NCBI RefSeq assembly: GCF_001881565.1
Contig: NZ_MPDJ01000007.1
Span: 186,001-250,000, forward strand
Direction: 5' to 3'
DNA length: 64,000 bases
Source: Eisenbergiella tayi
GTDB taxonomy: Bacteria; Bacillota; Clostridia; Lachnospirales; Lachnospiraceae
Part shown: in pieces, positions 25,041 through 33,205 of the stretch
Layout: each line of letters opens with the position of its first letter
Position numbering within the stretch: the first letter of the stretch is position 1
Program-made: the position numbers and the translations under genes
Notes under the pieces: model-generated
What the model was told of the DNA's origin: nothing
The model's input: only the letters and a program-made list of their open reading frames with translations
The model's database searches: none

Positions 25041-26138
25041 TTAATTCATTTTTTTATATATCATTCCCATGGCAGTCCAGCGCTCGCAGATCTGTGAACC
25101 AGAAATAATGATTCTATTCTCTTCAAATCGCAGGATAGTTGGCAGCCAATCCACATAAAACTCATTGTCTGTTTTGGGAAAAAGCGCTCTTATTTTCCCG
25201 GTCGGATCTGTTATGGAAAGGCCATCAACATTGATTACAAAACCTGCTTCTTCATTTTTATAAACACCATTTTGCGGAAAAGCTTTCGGGCCCGGCAGAC
25301 GATGGATATCTAAAAATGAGAGCATCTCATCTTCAAGGCTCTCCCAGTTTCCATTCGAAATTTCTAATGATATTTTGTTTATCTGAAGGGAAGCAAATAA
25401 CAAATTCGCCATATCGGCGTAATCCCGAAGGAACTGTTTAAAGCTTTCCGCTCCGGGCGGCTTATCCGCATAATATGGCTGGTCTTTGTCCCTGTTCCAT
25501 ATATATTCCAGGTATGATATACCTCGATCTTTCACAAGATAATCAATTGTCGCTTCGGTATTTTCCCTGTAAAAAAAGAGCAGACACGGGTTTAGCGGCC
25601 GGATTATATCTCCAATCTGCTCAATAAAGCTTTGCAGCTCCTGGTAAGGTCTGTTCTTAAACAAAAAGGTGAAAATCTGGAACTGGAAGACTGCGCTGTC
25701 TATGATATAGACTTTATCCCGATTTTCCAACGCTTTCCGGGTAAAATACTCCCACTTTTCCAAAGCAAATTTTTTGTATACATCAATGGGAAAATTCCAT
25801 ACATCATATTCCAATAATGCCTGATAAACCTTACCGTCGATTTTATTGCCGCAGTTCCATTGAAGTTCAGGCAGATGAATACCAACGGTACTCTTTCTGA
25901 ATACAGCTATGCTATTGAGAATATCCGCTGTTTGCGGATACGTTTTTATGAATTTATCATATTCCTCATATGTCATCCCAGCCTCATCAAAAAACAACAC
26001 GGGATGCGGCATAGCCACTTCATGTATCCACTCCGTTTTCATGCTGCTGCGTTCTAGCTGTATCTGTATAAACCGGGAATTCGTCGTTTTGCCCGTAGAT
26101 GGCATACCCTCTAACATGATTAGCTGCGAATCAATCAT
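25041..26138 (-). CDS. P-loop NTPase/kinase-like protein of unknown function
   Basis: This 365-residue protein has a Walker A LEGMPSTGKTTN at about residues 9-20, which resembles thymidylate-kinase-like folds. YIIDSAVFQFQIF near 160 could be the Walker B region. The C-terminal part is a separate domain of about 100 residues. The ATG at 26138 is chosen because AGAGGAA lies ahead; the upstream frame to 26267 reads through the terminator hairpin of the trpB gene. It probably has its own promoter or readthrough expression. I cannot name a substrate. Confidence 0.6.
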   Translation of the reverse strand: MIDSQLIMLEGMPSTGKTTNSRFIQIQLERSSMKTEWIHEVAMPHPVLFFDEAGMTYEEYDKFIKTYPQTADILNSIAVFRKSTVGIHLPELQWNCGNKIDGKVYQALLEYDVWNFPIDVYKKFALEKWEYFTRKALENRDKVYIIDSAVFQFQIFTFLFKNRPYQELQSFIEQIGDIIRPLNPCLLFFYRENTEATIDYLVKDRGISYLEYIWNRDKDQPYYADKPPGAESFKQFLRDYADMANLLFASLQINKISLEISNGNWESLEDEMLSFLDIHRLPGPKAFPQNGVYKNEEAGFVINVDGLSITDPTGKIRALFPKTDNEFYVDWLPTILRFEENRIIISGSQICERWTAMGMIYKKMN

Positions 26139-26159
26139 AATTATTTTCCTCTTAGACTT

Positions 26160-26192
26160 CAAAACCGGCGCAGCCTGTGCTGCGCCGGTATC
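26160..26192 (-). terminator. Terminator after trpB2
   Basis: On the minus strand ACCGGCGCAGC and GCTGCGCCGGT pair as a strong GC-rich stem with a short loop and are followed by TTTTGAAG. It separates trpB2 from the P-loop gene. Confidence 0.75.
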
Positions 26193-26208
26193 ATTTTTCA
26201 TCTTAAAC

Positions 26209-27594
26209 TTAAATTTCATTTCCGGGGAATTTGGGGATTCCGTCAAACCCTGCCTGTAAGTCGGCATCGGAGGGAATGTAATCGCTCATTTCTCCGTTGT
26301 GGAACTTTTCATAGGCAACCATATCGAAATAGCCGGTTCCGGTCAGACCGAATACAATGGTCTTTTCTTCCCCTGTTTCCTTGCATTTCATAGCTTCGTC
26401 GATGGCTACGCGGATGGCATGGCTGCTTTCCGGTGCGGGAAGGATGCCTTCCACTCTTGCGAACTGCTCTGCTGCCTGGAATACGGCGGTCTGTTCCACG
26501 CTGCGGGCTTCGATGAAGCCATCATCGTAAAGCTGGGAAAGGATGGAGCTCATGCCGTGGTAGCGGAGGCCGCCTGCATGGTTTGCGGAAGGGATAAAGC
26601 CGCTTCCCAGTGTGTACATTTTGGACAGCGGGCATACTTTCCCGGTATCGCAGAAATCGTATACAAATTTTCCTCTGGTAAGGCTGGGGCAGGATGCGGG
26701 TTCCACGGCAATGAACTGGTAATTCTTTTCTCCTCTGAGGACTTCGCCCATAAACGGGGAAATCAGCCCTCCCAGGTTGGATCCGCCGCCTGCGCAGCCG
26801 ATGATGACATCCGGTACGATATCGTATTTATCAAGGGCGGCCTTGGTTTCCAGTCCGATTACGGTCTGATGAAGCAGTACCTGGGAAAGAACGCTTCCTA
26901 ATACATAGCGGTAGCCTTCCTGGTTTGTGGCAGCTTCCACAGCTTCAGAAATAGCGCAGCCCAGGCTTCCCGTGGTTCCAGGATGCTCTCTCAGGATCTT
27001 TTTGCCTACCTCTGTGAACTCAGAGGGAGAAGGGGTAACCTTTGCCCCATAGGTACGCATTACTTCGCGGCGGAAGGGTTTCTGTTCATAGGATACCTTT
27101 ACCATATATACCTGGCAGTCCAAATCGAAATAGGAACAGGCCATGGATAATGCGGTTCCCCACTGTCCTGCGCCGGTTTCCGTGGTAACGCCCTTAAGTC
27201 CCTGCTGTTTTGCATAGTAGGCCTGGGCGATGGCGGAATTGAGCTTGTGGCTGCCGCTGGTGTTGTTGCCTTCAAATTTATAATAAATCTTCGCCGGTGT
27301 CTGCAGCTTTTCCTCCAGGCAGTAGGCTCTCACGAGGGGGGAAGGACGGTACATTTTATAAAATTTTCTGATTTCATCCGGTATATCGATGTATGCATCC
27401 GTATCATTCAATTCCTGCTTTACCAGTTCATCACAGAAAACATGCCGCAGTTCTTCAAAGGTCATGGGCTGCAGAGTGCCGGGATTCAGAAGCGGAGCCG
27501 GTTTATTTTTCATATCGGCCCTCACGTTATACCACTGCTTGGGCATCTCCGATTCTTCCAGATAGATTTTGTAGGGAATTTCTTTGTTCGCCAT
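26209..27594 (-). CDS. trpB: TrpB2-type tryptophan synthase beta chain
   Basis: This 461-residue PLP enzyme has KFEGNNTSGSHKLNSA (about 98-113) with the PLP lysine in SHKLN, the ETGAGQWGTA motif, and the phosphate-binding GCAGGGSNLGG near 237-247. The length and the N-terminal insertion (EEL, CLEEKL region) are typical of TrpB2, which joins indole and serine to give tryptophan without a tight TrpA partner. No trpA is nearby. It is preceded by a T-box with a tryptophan specifier, which supports a role in tryptophan supply, perhaps by indole salvage. The ATG at 27594 follows GGAG. Confidence 0.92.
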   Translation of the reverse strand: MANKEIPYKIYLEESEMPKQWYNVRADMKNKPAPLLNPGTLQPMTFEELRHVFCDELVKQELNDTDAYIDIPDEIRKFYKMYRPSPLVRAYCLEEKLQTPAKIYYKFEGNNTSGSHKLNSAIAQAYYAKQQGLKGVTTETGAGQWGTALSMACSYFDLDCQVYMVKVSYEQKPFRREVMRTYGAKVTPSPSEFTEVGKKILREHPGTTGSLGCAISEAVEAATNQEGYRYVLGSVLSQVLLHQTVIGLETKAALDKYDIVPDVIIGCAGGGSNLGGLISPFMGEVLRGEKNYQFIAVEPASCPSLTRGKFVYDFCDTGKVCPLSKMYTLGSGFIPSANHAGGLRYHGMSSILSQLYDDGFIEARSVEQTAVFQAAEQFARVEGILPAPESSHAIRVAIDEAMKCKETGEEKTIVFGLTGTGYFDMVAYEKFHNGEMSDYIPSDADLQAGFDGIPKFPGNEI

Positions 27595-27636
27595 AACTTT
27601 CTTCTCCTTTTTTAGAATTGTATGATAACAGCATAA

Positions 27637-27950
27637 CAAAAACCGCCTCAAGTTATCCCATTGGGAATGCTTGAGGCGGTAATAATCCTGTTATTATCGC
27701 GGTACCACTCAAATTGACGTTTCGTCCACTCTTTCCATACGGCTGGAAATAAATTCCATACCATATGCATGCACAACTATGCACGCCGGATTGATAACGG
27801 GCCCGGATTCCCGCCGACGCCTACTTCATTCAGGCCGGCCTCAAAAGTCCATTCAGCATGAGTTCCTATACCGCATTTCCACCAGCTGCGGCTCTCTGAA
27901 ATATTTCCTGATGCTTACTACTCTTTCTCACAGGTTTGCTTTTTCTGTTA
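27637..27950 (-). promoter_or_regulatory. Tryptophan T-box leader of trpB2
   Basis: The minus strand contains the T-box core AGTGGTACCGCG (27698-27709). It also has a stem I with an AGTAGTAAGCA segment and a specifier loop GAATGGAC, where TGG (27849-27851) is the Trp codon. The terminator ACCGCCTCAAG/CTTGAGGCGGT (27642-27652 and 27670-27680) is followed by TTTTTG. Uncharged tRNA-Trp should stabilise the antiterminator and switch trpB2 on. Confidence 0.92.
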
Positions 27951-27956
27951 ATATCT

Positions 27957-27985
27957 AACTTATAGCAAATTACAAATTATGTCAA
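27957..27985 (-). promoter_or_regulatory. Promoter of the T-box leader
   Basis: TTGACA (27980-27985) and TAAGTT (27957-27962) are spaced by 17 bp on the minus strand; an overlapping TATAAG at 15 bp is the alternative -10. The 27986-28130 stretch up to the next gene shows nothing else beyond a ribosome binding site. Confidence 0.5.
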
Positions 27986-28130
27986 GAGGTAAATTTAACT
28001 TATTGTCTATAACAGTGTAGATTTAGCTTATTGCCTGAAACAGCATATTTTGTTATACTGTTTTTAGTAATATAAGGACAGCGGCCGGGCAATACCGGGC
28101 GCGGCTTGAAATAATACAGGAGAATTCTAT

Positions 28131-28592
28131 ATGAAATATGCTCTGCGTCTGTCAGTCCATATGCTCATGGGCGGTATGCTGTTCTCTGTCCTGCTGGGGC
28201 GTTTGTCCCTTACAGGATTCCTCTTCGGCGCTGCTTTGGGGTTTGTACTCTGCCTTTTTCTTTTTCCGTTTTACCGTCAGGATACCGATGCTGCACGGAT
28301 ACCTTTCTTTCCTTATTGTGCCTATACGGCATCCCGGATTTTTCTTTCTTCCCTTACTATGCTTCGCTGGATTCTTTCCTCGCGTCCCCTGCAGGCTTCG
28401 GTCCGTAAGGAACCCGCATGTGTCGGTGACAGGCAGCGGATCATCGTTTCCGACTGTATCACTCTCACTCCCGGCACCATAACCCTGGAGGAATCCGCTT
28501 CGGAATATACCATTCTGTGTATGAATGATGACGGCGGGGATCATTCCCGCTGTTTTGAGGAGCGGCTCTCCGGAAAAGGAGGAAAAACATGA
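28131..28592 (+). CDS. mrpE: Mrp/Mbh-type antiporter subunit E
   Basis: This 153-residue membrane protein has two N-terminal helices and a cytoplasmic part with the typical ISDCITLTPGTITLE-like segment (here IVSDCITLTPGTITLEES). It is subunit E of the multi-subunit cation/proton antiporter, the first gene of a tightly packed seven-gene operon. CAGGAGAA precedes the ATG. The stop overlaps the next start (ATGA). Confidence 0.88.
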   Translation: MKYALRLSVHMLMGGMLFSVLLGRLSLTGFLFGAALGFVLCLFLFPFYRQDTDAARIPFFPYCAYTASRIFLSSLTMLRWILSSRPLQASVRKEPACVGDRQRIIVSDCITLTPGTITLEESASEYTILCMNDDGGDHSRCFEERLSGKGGKT

Positions 28593-28843
28593 TCCTTTTT
28601 TCCATAGTGTTCCTTCTGTCGGCGCTTATACTGGCTTTTATCCTGCTGCTGCGCAGCCGCACGGGCTTTGAACGCATTCTTTATGTCAGCCTGATATCCA
28701 CGCTCATTGCCGCCGAAATTGTGTTATATGCCGTCTATGCAGGGGAAGAGATGTATCTTGATGTGGCGCTCGTTTTTGCCCTGCTGGGCTTTATGGATGT
28801 GCAGTTTTTTTCCGTTTATCTGCGCAGAAAGGGGAATTTATGA
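28589..28843 (+). CDS. mrpF: Mrp/Mbh-type antiporter subunit F
   Basis: This 84-residue protein has three membrane helices and the conserved middle part NxxxY-like segment ISTLIAAEIVLYAVYAG. It is the small F subunit. It overlaps both neighbours by 4 bp (ATGA), so the genes are translationally coupled. Confidence 0.85.
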   Translation: MILFSIVFLLSALILAFILLLRSRTGFERILYVSLISTLIAAEIVLYAVYAGEEMYLDVALVFALLGFMDVQFFSVYLRRKGNL

Positions 28844-29142
28844 AAGTGATCGGGGAAATCCTCATGGGTGCCGGACTTTTTATCATGCTCTGCGGTATAG
28901 CGGGGCTTCTGAAAAATCCGGGCTTCTACAGACGTCTGCTTCTGTCTTCTCTCATTGATACCGTAGGGCTTCTGGTTCTCCTGGCGGGTGTGGCTGTCCG
29001 CCAGGGCCTGGGCTCCTTTTCCTTTAAGGTTATTCTGCTCATGGGAATCGTTATCCTGACTGCGCCGCTGTCCGCCCACAAGCTGGGCAGGGCCGCCTAT
29101 CTGTCCGGACACCGGGAAGGAGGTATGGAGCATGATGAATGA
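28840..29142 (+). CDS. mrpG: Mrp/Mbh-type antiporter subunit G
   Basis: This 100-residue protein has three membrane helices, an N-terminal IGEILMGAGLFIMLCGIAGLL and the characteristic LTAPLSAHKLGRAAY near residue 70. It is subunit G. It overlaps the next gene by 11 bp, and that gene has AGGAGG inside the G coding end. Confidence 0.88.
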   Translation: MKVIGEILMGAGLFIMLCGIAGLLKNPGFYRRLLLSSLIDTVGLLVLLAGVAVRQGLGSFSFKVILLMGIVILTAPLSAHKLGRAAYLSGHREGGMEHDE

Positions 29143-29692
29143 AACGCTCCTCGGGGCGGTCCTTCTCCTTCTTCTGGGACTCGGGATCCTGGTGGTTGTC
29201 ACTGACCGGCTTTTTACCGCCGTCGTTTATTCCGCCGCGCTTTCGGCCTGTATCGCCTTCGGTTATCTACTGCTGGGAGCCCCTGACGTGGCTCTTGCGG
29301 AAGCGATTATAGGAAGCGCCCTCACCACCGTTATCTATCTGGCCACACTGAAAAAATACCGGATATTCACCATCCGCTGTCTGCCGGGAGATACCCGGAA
29401 GGATCCTCTTTTCAGCAAGGTCCTGGAAGTGATATCACGCTCCCTGAAGGATCATGATCTGGAAGCGCATCTCATCGAATCCCGCGGAAATGCCCGGACG
29501 CTTCTGGAACGGCCGGATACGGATCTTGTCGCAGAGAAGAGGAAGGACGGCATTTATCTGTATGGAGAGGCGGACAGCCAGTACCTGGGACGTATACGGG
29601 AACAGCTCATAAAGGCCGGGCTTGACGGGGAGGTGCGTATTGTGGATACGGCTCCTACGCGTATCGCCGCTTATAAGGGGAAATCTATATGA
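29132..29692 (+). CDS. DUF4040/MbhD-like antiporter subunit
   Basis: This 186-residue protein has an N-terminal three-helix membrane part, with LGAPDVALAEAIIGSAL near 47-63 as the hallmark of DUF4040. A soluble C-terminal part of about 100 residues follows. In Mrp antiporters this domain is fused to the C-terminus of the large MrpA; in Mbh-type complexes it is a separate subunit (MbhD). Here it is separate, so the operon resembles the Mbh-type layout. It overlaps its neighbours by 11 and 4 bp. Confidence 0.8.
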   Translation: MMNETLLGAVLLLLLGLGILVVVTDRLFTAVVYSAALSACIAFGYLLLGAPDVALAEAIIGSALTTVIYLATLKKYRIFTIRCLPGDTRKDPLFSKVLEVISRSLKDHDLEAHLIESRGNARTLLERPDTDLVAEKRKDGIYLYGEADSQYLGRIREQLIKAGLDGEVRIVDTAPTRIAAYKGKSI

Positions 29693-30375
29693 AGCATCGG
29701 ATTCATGCTTTTATTTTTATCGTGTTTATGGGAGCCTTTTTATTCACGGGCTACAGCCTGCTGGGATCTCCCGGCCCCGCACGCGTTGCGGAAGCTGTCA
29801 TGGAGCGGGGGCAGATAGAAACCGGGGCAAAAAACCTGGTCACTTCCATTTATTTAAATTACCGCCTTTTCGATACGCTGCTGGAAGCGCTGCTGCTTCT
29901 TGTCTCGGTTATCGGGGTGACGCAGTTTTCCAGCCTTGCACTAACGGAAAGGCAGTTTACAAGCGCCAACCATATGCCGGACGGGGATGGGCGAAAGGCT
30001 TCCGCCATCATGGCCGGAAGTCTCGGACCTGTTTATTTCCTCATGGGCCTGTTGGGCGTCTATATCATTGTGACCGGAATGGACGGTCCGGGAGGGGGCT
30101 TCCAGGGAGGCGCAGTGCTTGCCGCGCTGCTGATTAACGCTCATTTTGCCGCCGGGCGTTTGCTGCTCTCCAGGGAAAAGGCGGAAAAAATGGAAAAACT
30201 GCTTTATGTGCTTCTGCTAGCGGCATCCATGGCCTTCTTTCTGTTTTCCGGGGGCTGGAATACCGGCGGGCACCGCTTTTATCTGACGCTGATGAATGTT
30301 TTGATAGGGCTGAAGGTCTGTTCAGGTCTGTGGCTCATCTATCTTTCCTTTTTATCGGGAGGTGACATGCAATGA
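29689..30375 (+). CDS. mrpB: MnhB-domain antiporter subunit
   Basis: This 228-residue protein has about six membrane helices. The second half has the MnhB signature FLMGLLGVYIIVTGMDGPGG and the GGFQGGAVLAAL loop, which in this family lines the sodium path. The first half covers the linker helices that sit at the end of MrpA in other bacteria. It overlaps both neighbours by 4 bp. Confidence 0.85.
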   Translation: MKHRIHAFIFIVFMGAFLFTGYSLLGSPGPARVAEAVMERGQIETGAKNLVTSIYLNYRLFDTLLEALLLLVSVIGVTQFSSLALTERQFTSANHMPDGDGRKASAIMAGSLGPVYFLMGLLGVYIIVTGMDGPGGGFQGGAVLAALLINAHFAAGRLLLSREKAEKMEKLLYVLLLAASMAFFLFSGGWNTGGHRFYLTLMNVLIGLKVCSGLWLIYLSFLSGGDMQ

Positions 30376-30725
30376 CATGGAACTATGTGGAAATTACCGG
30401 GCTTCTTCTTTTTCTCATCGGGTTTTACGGCCTGATCGCCCGGAGGAATATCATTAAAACCATTCTTTCCCTGGGAATTATGGATATTTCCGTTATCCTC
30501 TTTTTCCTCGGTATCCGCTTTGAGGCAGGCATGCGTCCGCCTATCGGTGAGTCGGCAGCGCCGGCGGCCGATCCGGTTCCCCAGGCGCTGATGATCACGG
30601 CTATTGTAATCGGGGCCGCCGTTACCGCAGTGGGCCTGATGATGTTCATTGCCCTGTATCACCGCTACGGCACCACCAACTGGAAAACCGCTCATGAAAT
30701 ACGCAGGAAGGAAAGGGAACTATAG
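30372..30725 (+). CDS. mrpC: MrpC/NuoK-like antiporter subunit
   Basis: This 117-residue protein has three membrane helices of the NuoK type: GFYGLIARRNIIKTILSLGI near the N-terminus and PQALMITAIVIGAAVTAVGL in the last helix. The MnhC/MrpC family keeps these positions. AGGTGACATGC precedes the overlapping start. Confidence 0.88.
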   Translation: MTWNYVEITGLLLFLIGFYGLIARRNIIKTILSLGIMDISVILFFLGIRFEAGMRPPIGESAAPAADPVPQALMITAIVIGAAVTAVGLMMFIALYHRYGTTNWKTAHEIRRKEREL

Positions 30726-30728
30726 CAT

Positions 30729-32324
30729 ATGGAACTGTATTTTCTGATCATACTTCCTATTTTTACTTCCCTGCTGCTGTATCTGCTGCCGGGTAAGGTT
30801 ACTACCTGGCTCGGATCCTTTCTTTATCTTGCGGTATTCGGAGTTACCGTCCATCTGTTTTACCGCGTACGCTTCGGCGGGGAAATCGTCACCACGGGAG
30901 GCAGTTCTGATTTTCTGGGGATTTCCCTGTATTGTGATCTGACGGCCTCCGTTTTTCTCATGCTCGTGGGGTTTCTGTTTTTATGCGTCTTTTTGTATAC
31001 CAATCTTCCTGTTCGGGTGAATAAGCTGTATTCCTTTCTGTTTACCGTACTGGAAGGCTTAATCATGCTCATCTTTCTTTCCCGGGATCTTTTTAACATT
31101 TATGTTGCCATCGAGGTATCCGCCATCTGCTGCGGTGTCCTGATCATGTTCAAAAGGGAGAGCCGTTCCATTTATGACGGCCTGATTTATCTGCTGACCA
31201 ACATTACGGGCATGCTCTTTTTCCTGCTGGGAATAGGGCTTGTCTACAGACAGTGCGGGGTGCTGGATTTTGACGGGCTCGCAGCAGCGGCGGCTTACCG
31301 GACGCCGCAGGAGCTGCTTCTGGCCTATGTGTTCCTTATTACGGGAGTCTGCATGAAGTGCGCGCTGTTCCCTATGCATTTCTGGCTTCCCGCCGCCCAT
31401 GGGACTCCCGGAGCCCCCACTGCCGTATCGGCCATTCTTTCCGGCCTCTATATCAAAAGCGGTGTTTACCTGTTTATCCGTCTGCAGGCTGTTTTTTCAC
31501 CGGTCTTCGATATGGATGTCTTTTTCTTCTGGGCAGGGGTCGTCACCGCGCTGGCGGGTATCGTCATGGCGGTCTGTCAGTGCGATATCAAGCTGATTCT
31601 GGCCTACCACACCATCTCCCAGGTGGGCCTGATCATTGCGGGGCTTTCCACCTCCAATCCGGTATCCCGCTTCGGCGCCATGCTGCATATCATCAACCAT
31701 GCATTATTCAAATCCCTGCTTTTCCTGGCTGCCGGGCTTCTCATCACCGCTTACGGCACCCGGAACGTATATAAAATCCGCGGTGTCATGAAAAGCATGC
31801 CTGCTGCCGGTATGGCCGTCCTTGCGGGTATCCTGGGAATTACCGGAGCACCTTTTTTCAACGGCAGCATCTCCAAATATATGCTGTCCAAAACAGATAA
31901 CTCCGTCGTGGATTTCTGTTTTCTGATCATCAATTTCGGCACGATTCTGTCCTTTGTGAAGTTTGGGAATATGCTTTTTGGGGAAAAGAAGGAGCTTACC
32001 TATACCCGTAATTTCTTCTCCACGTTCGTGCTCGCTTTGTTAAGCCTGCTTTGCCTGGCTACCGGCCTGTTTGCAGGTCCCTTTTTATCCCTGTTTTTCC
32101 AAATGGACTTTTCCGTTGGGCTTTCCGGCTATCTGGTGAAATCCCTGATCTGGGCGGGAAGCTTCCTGCTCGCCATCCTTTTTTACAAAAAGATTCTGAG
32201 TAAAATAAAAAGACTGAAGTCAGGCATCGACTTCAGTCTGGATATGAATCATATTGCCCTGTGCACCGGGGCCGGTTTCCTTCTCATCCTCGGGGCCGGT
32301 TTTCTGTCTCTTCTTCCGGGATGA
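30729..32324 (+). CDS. mrpD: MrpD/NuoL-N-like proton-translocating antiporter subunit
   Basis: This 531-residue protein has about 14 membrane helices. Expected functional residues are present: Glu in NIYVAIEVSAIC (helix 5), Lys in GVCMKCALFPMHFWLP (helix 7), the LILAYHTISQVGLI helix and the INHALFKSLLFLAAG motif. It moves protons as part of the antiporter. It is the only large NuoL-like subunit in the operon; no MrpA N-terminal half is encoded. Its last 41 bp overlap the end of the convergent MBL-fold gene. Confidence 0.92.
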   Translation: MELYFLIILPIFTSLLLYLLPGKVTTWLGSFLYLAVFGVTVHLFYRVRFGGEIVTTGGSSDFLGISLYCDLTASVFLMLVGFLFLCVFLYTNLPVRVNKLYSFLFTVLEGLIMLIFLSRDLFNIYVAIEVSAICCGVLIMFKRESRSIYDGLIYLLTNITGMLFFLLGIGLVYRQCGVLDFDGLAAAAAYRTPQELLLAYVFLITGVCMKCALFPMHFWLPAAHGTPGAPTAVSAILSGLYIKSGVYLFIRLQAVFSPVFDMDVFFFWAGVVTALAGIVMAVCQCDIKLILAYHTISQVGLIIAGLSTSNPVSRFGAMLHIINHALFKSLLFLAAGLLITAYGTRNVYKIRGVMKSMPAAGMAVLAGILGITGAPFFNGSISKYMLSKTDNSVVDFCFLIINFGTILSFVKFGNMLFGEKKELTYTRNFFSTFVLALLSLLCLATGLFAGPFLSLFFQMDFSVGLSGYLVKSLIWAGSFLLAILFYKKILSKIKRLKSGIDFSLDMNHIALCTGAGFLLILGAGFLSLLPG

Positions 32325-33147
32325 GAAAGCTTTTTCCGGCTTCCGCCATGAGGCAGCTTTTGCCGAAGGCCATCCTCATCCGGGCTGTCGCCAGGGTTCC
32401 CGTGCAGTGCAGGGGAATCAGAATGGAAAAACCATATTGCTTCAGGCCATTAATGACAGCATTCACCTGCTCTTCCCCGCAGCCGCGCAGATGCATACCT
32501 GCCAAAAGGAAAAAGCATTTTTCTCCGGGAAAGGATGTCCTTACCTTCTCCAGGCAGCTTAAGATCCCCGCATGGGCACAGCCTGCAAAAACAGCCAGAC
32601 CGCGTGCCGTACGCAGGATCAAAAGCTGCTCATCCTCCATCCGGTCGGGTATGAACTGCCCGTCCCTGCGGATGCGGAACAGATTGTCCCGCGCGGCTTC
32701 TTCCAAAACGGTGGAGGTTATCCCGCCGAGCACATAAATATCAGGAAAAATTTCTTCCTTTTCCGCCGTAAAGGTAAGCCTTCCGGGTATCTGGCCGTCT
32801 CCTCTTTCTTCCCTCCAGGGTATGCCGATACAGCGTGCCGGGCCGCCGTTCTTTTCCAGGCACCATTTATCCTCCAGCGCCTTTTCACTCAGGAATACCG
32901 GGCAGTCCGCCGCGGCAGGGAATTCCGGAAGGCCTCCCGTATGATCATAGTGGCCGTGGCTGAGAACGATCCCGTCAAGGCCTTCCAGGCTGATCCCCAG
33001 CTTTTGGGCATTATGCAGATAAACACCGCTCTGTCCGGTATCAAATAATATCCGCCTGTTCCCGGCTTCTATCAGGACAGAAAGCCCATGCTCCGCCAGA
33101 AGCCCTCTTCTGCTCACCGTATTTTCTGTTAATATAGTAATCTTCAC
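32284..33147 (-). CDS. MBL-fold metallohydrolase
   Basis: This 287-residue protein has the metallo-beta-lactamase fold with LFDTGQSG (about 35-42), SHGHYDHTGG (about 63-72), VFAGCAHAGIL (about 189-199) and a C-terminal PLHCTG with the last His. It resembles the subgroup annotated as methanopterin-related phosphate synthases, a label that is often only structural. GTG is the start codon at 33147 after a GGGAGGGG site. It overlaps mrpD tail to tail by 41 bp. Substrate is unknown. Confidence 0.85.
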   Translation of the reverse strand: MKITILTENTVSRRGLLAEHGLSVLIEAGNRRILFDTGQSGVYLHNAQKLGISLEGLDGIVLSHGHYDHTGGLPEFPAAADCPVFLSEKALEDKWCLEKNGGPARCIGIPWREERGDGQIPGRLTFTAEKEEIFPDIYVLGGITSTVLEEAARDNLFRIRRDGQFIPDRMEDEQLLILRTARGLAVFAGCAHAGILSCLEKVRTSFPGEKCFFLLAGMHLRGCGEEQVNAVINGLKQYGFSILIPLHCTGTLATARMRMAFGKSCLMAEAGKSFLIPEEETENRPRG

Positions 33148-33205
33148 GGCAATCCCCTCCCCTTAATTACGATTTTTGAGTTACCGCTCAGCCATGCCCT
33201 CTTCC

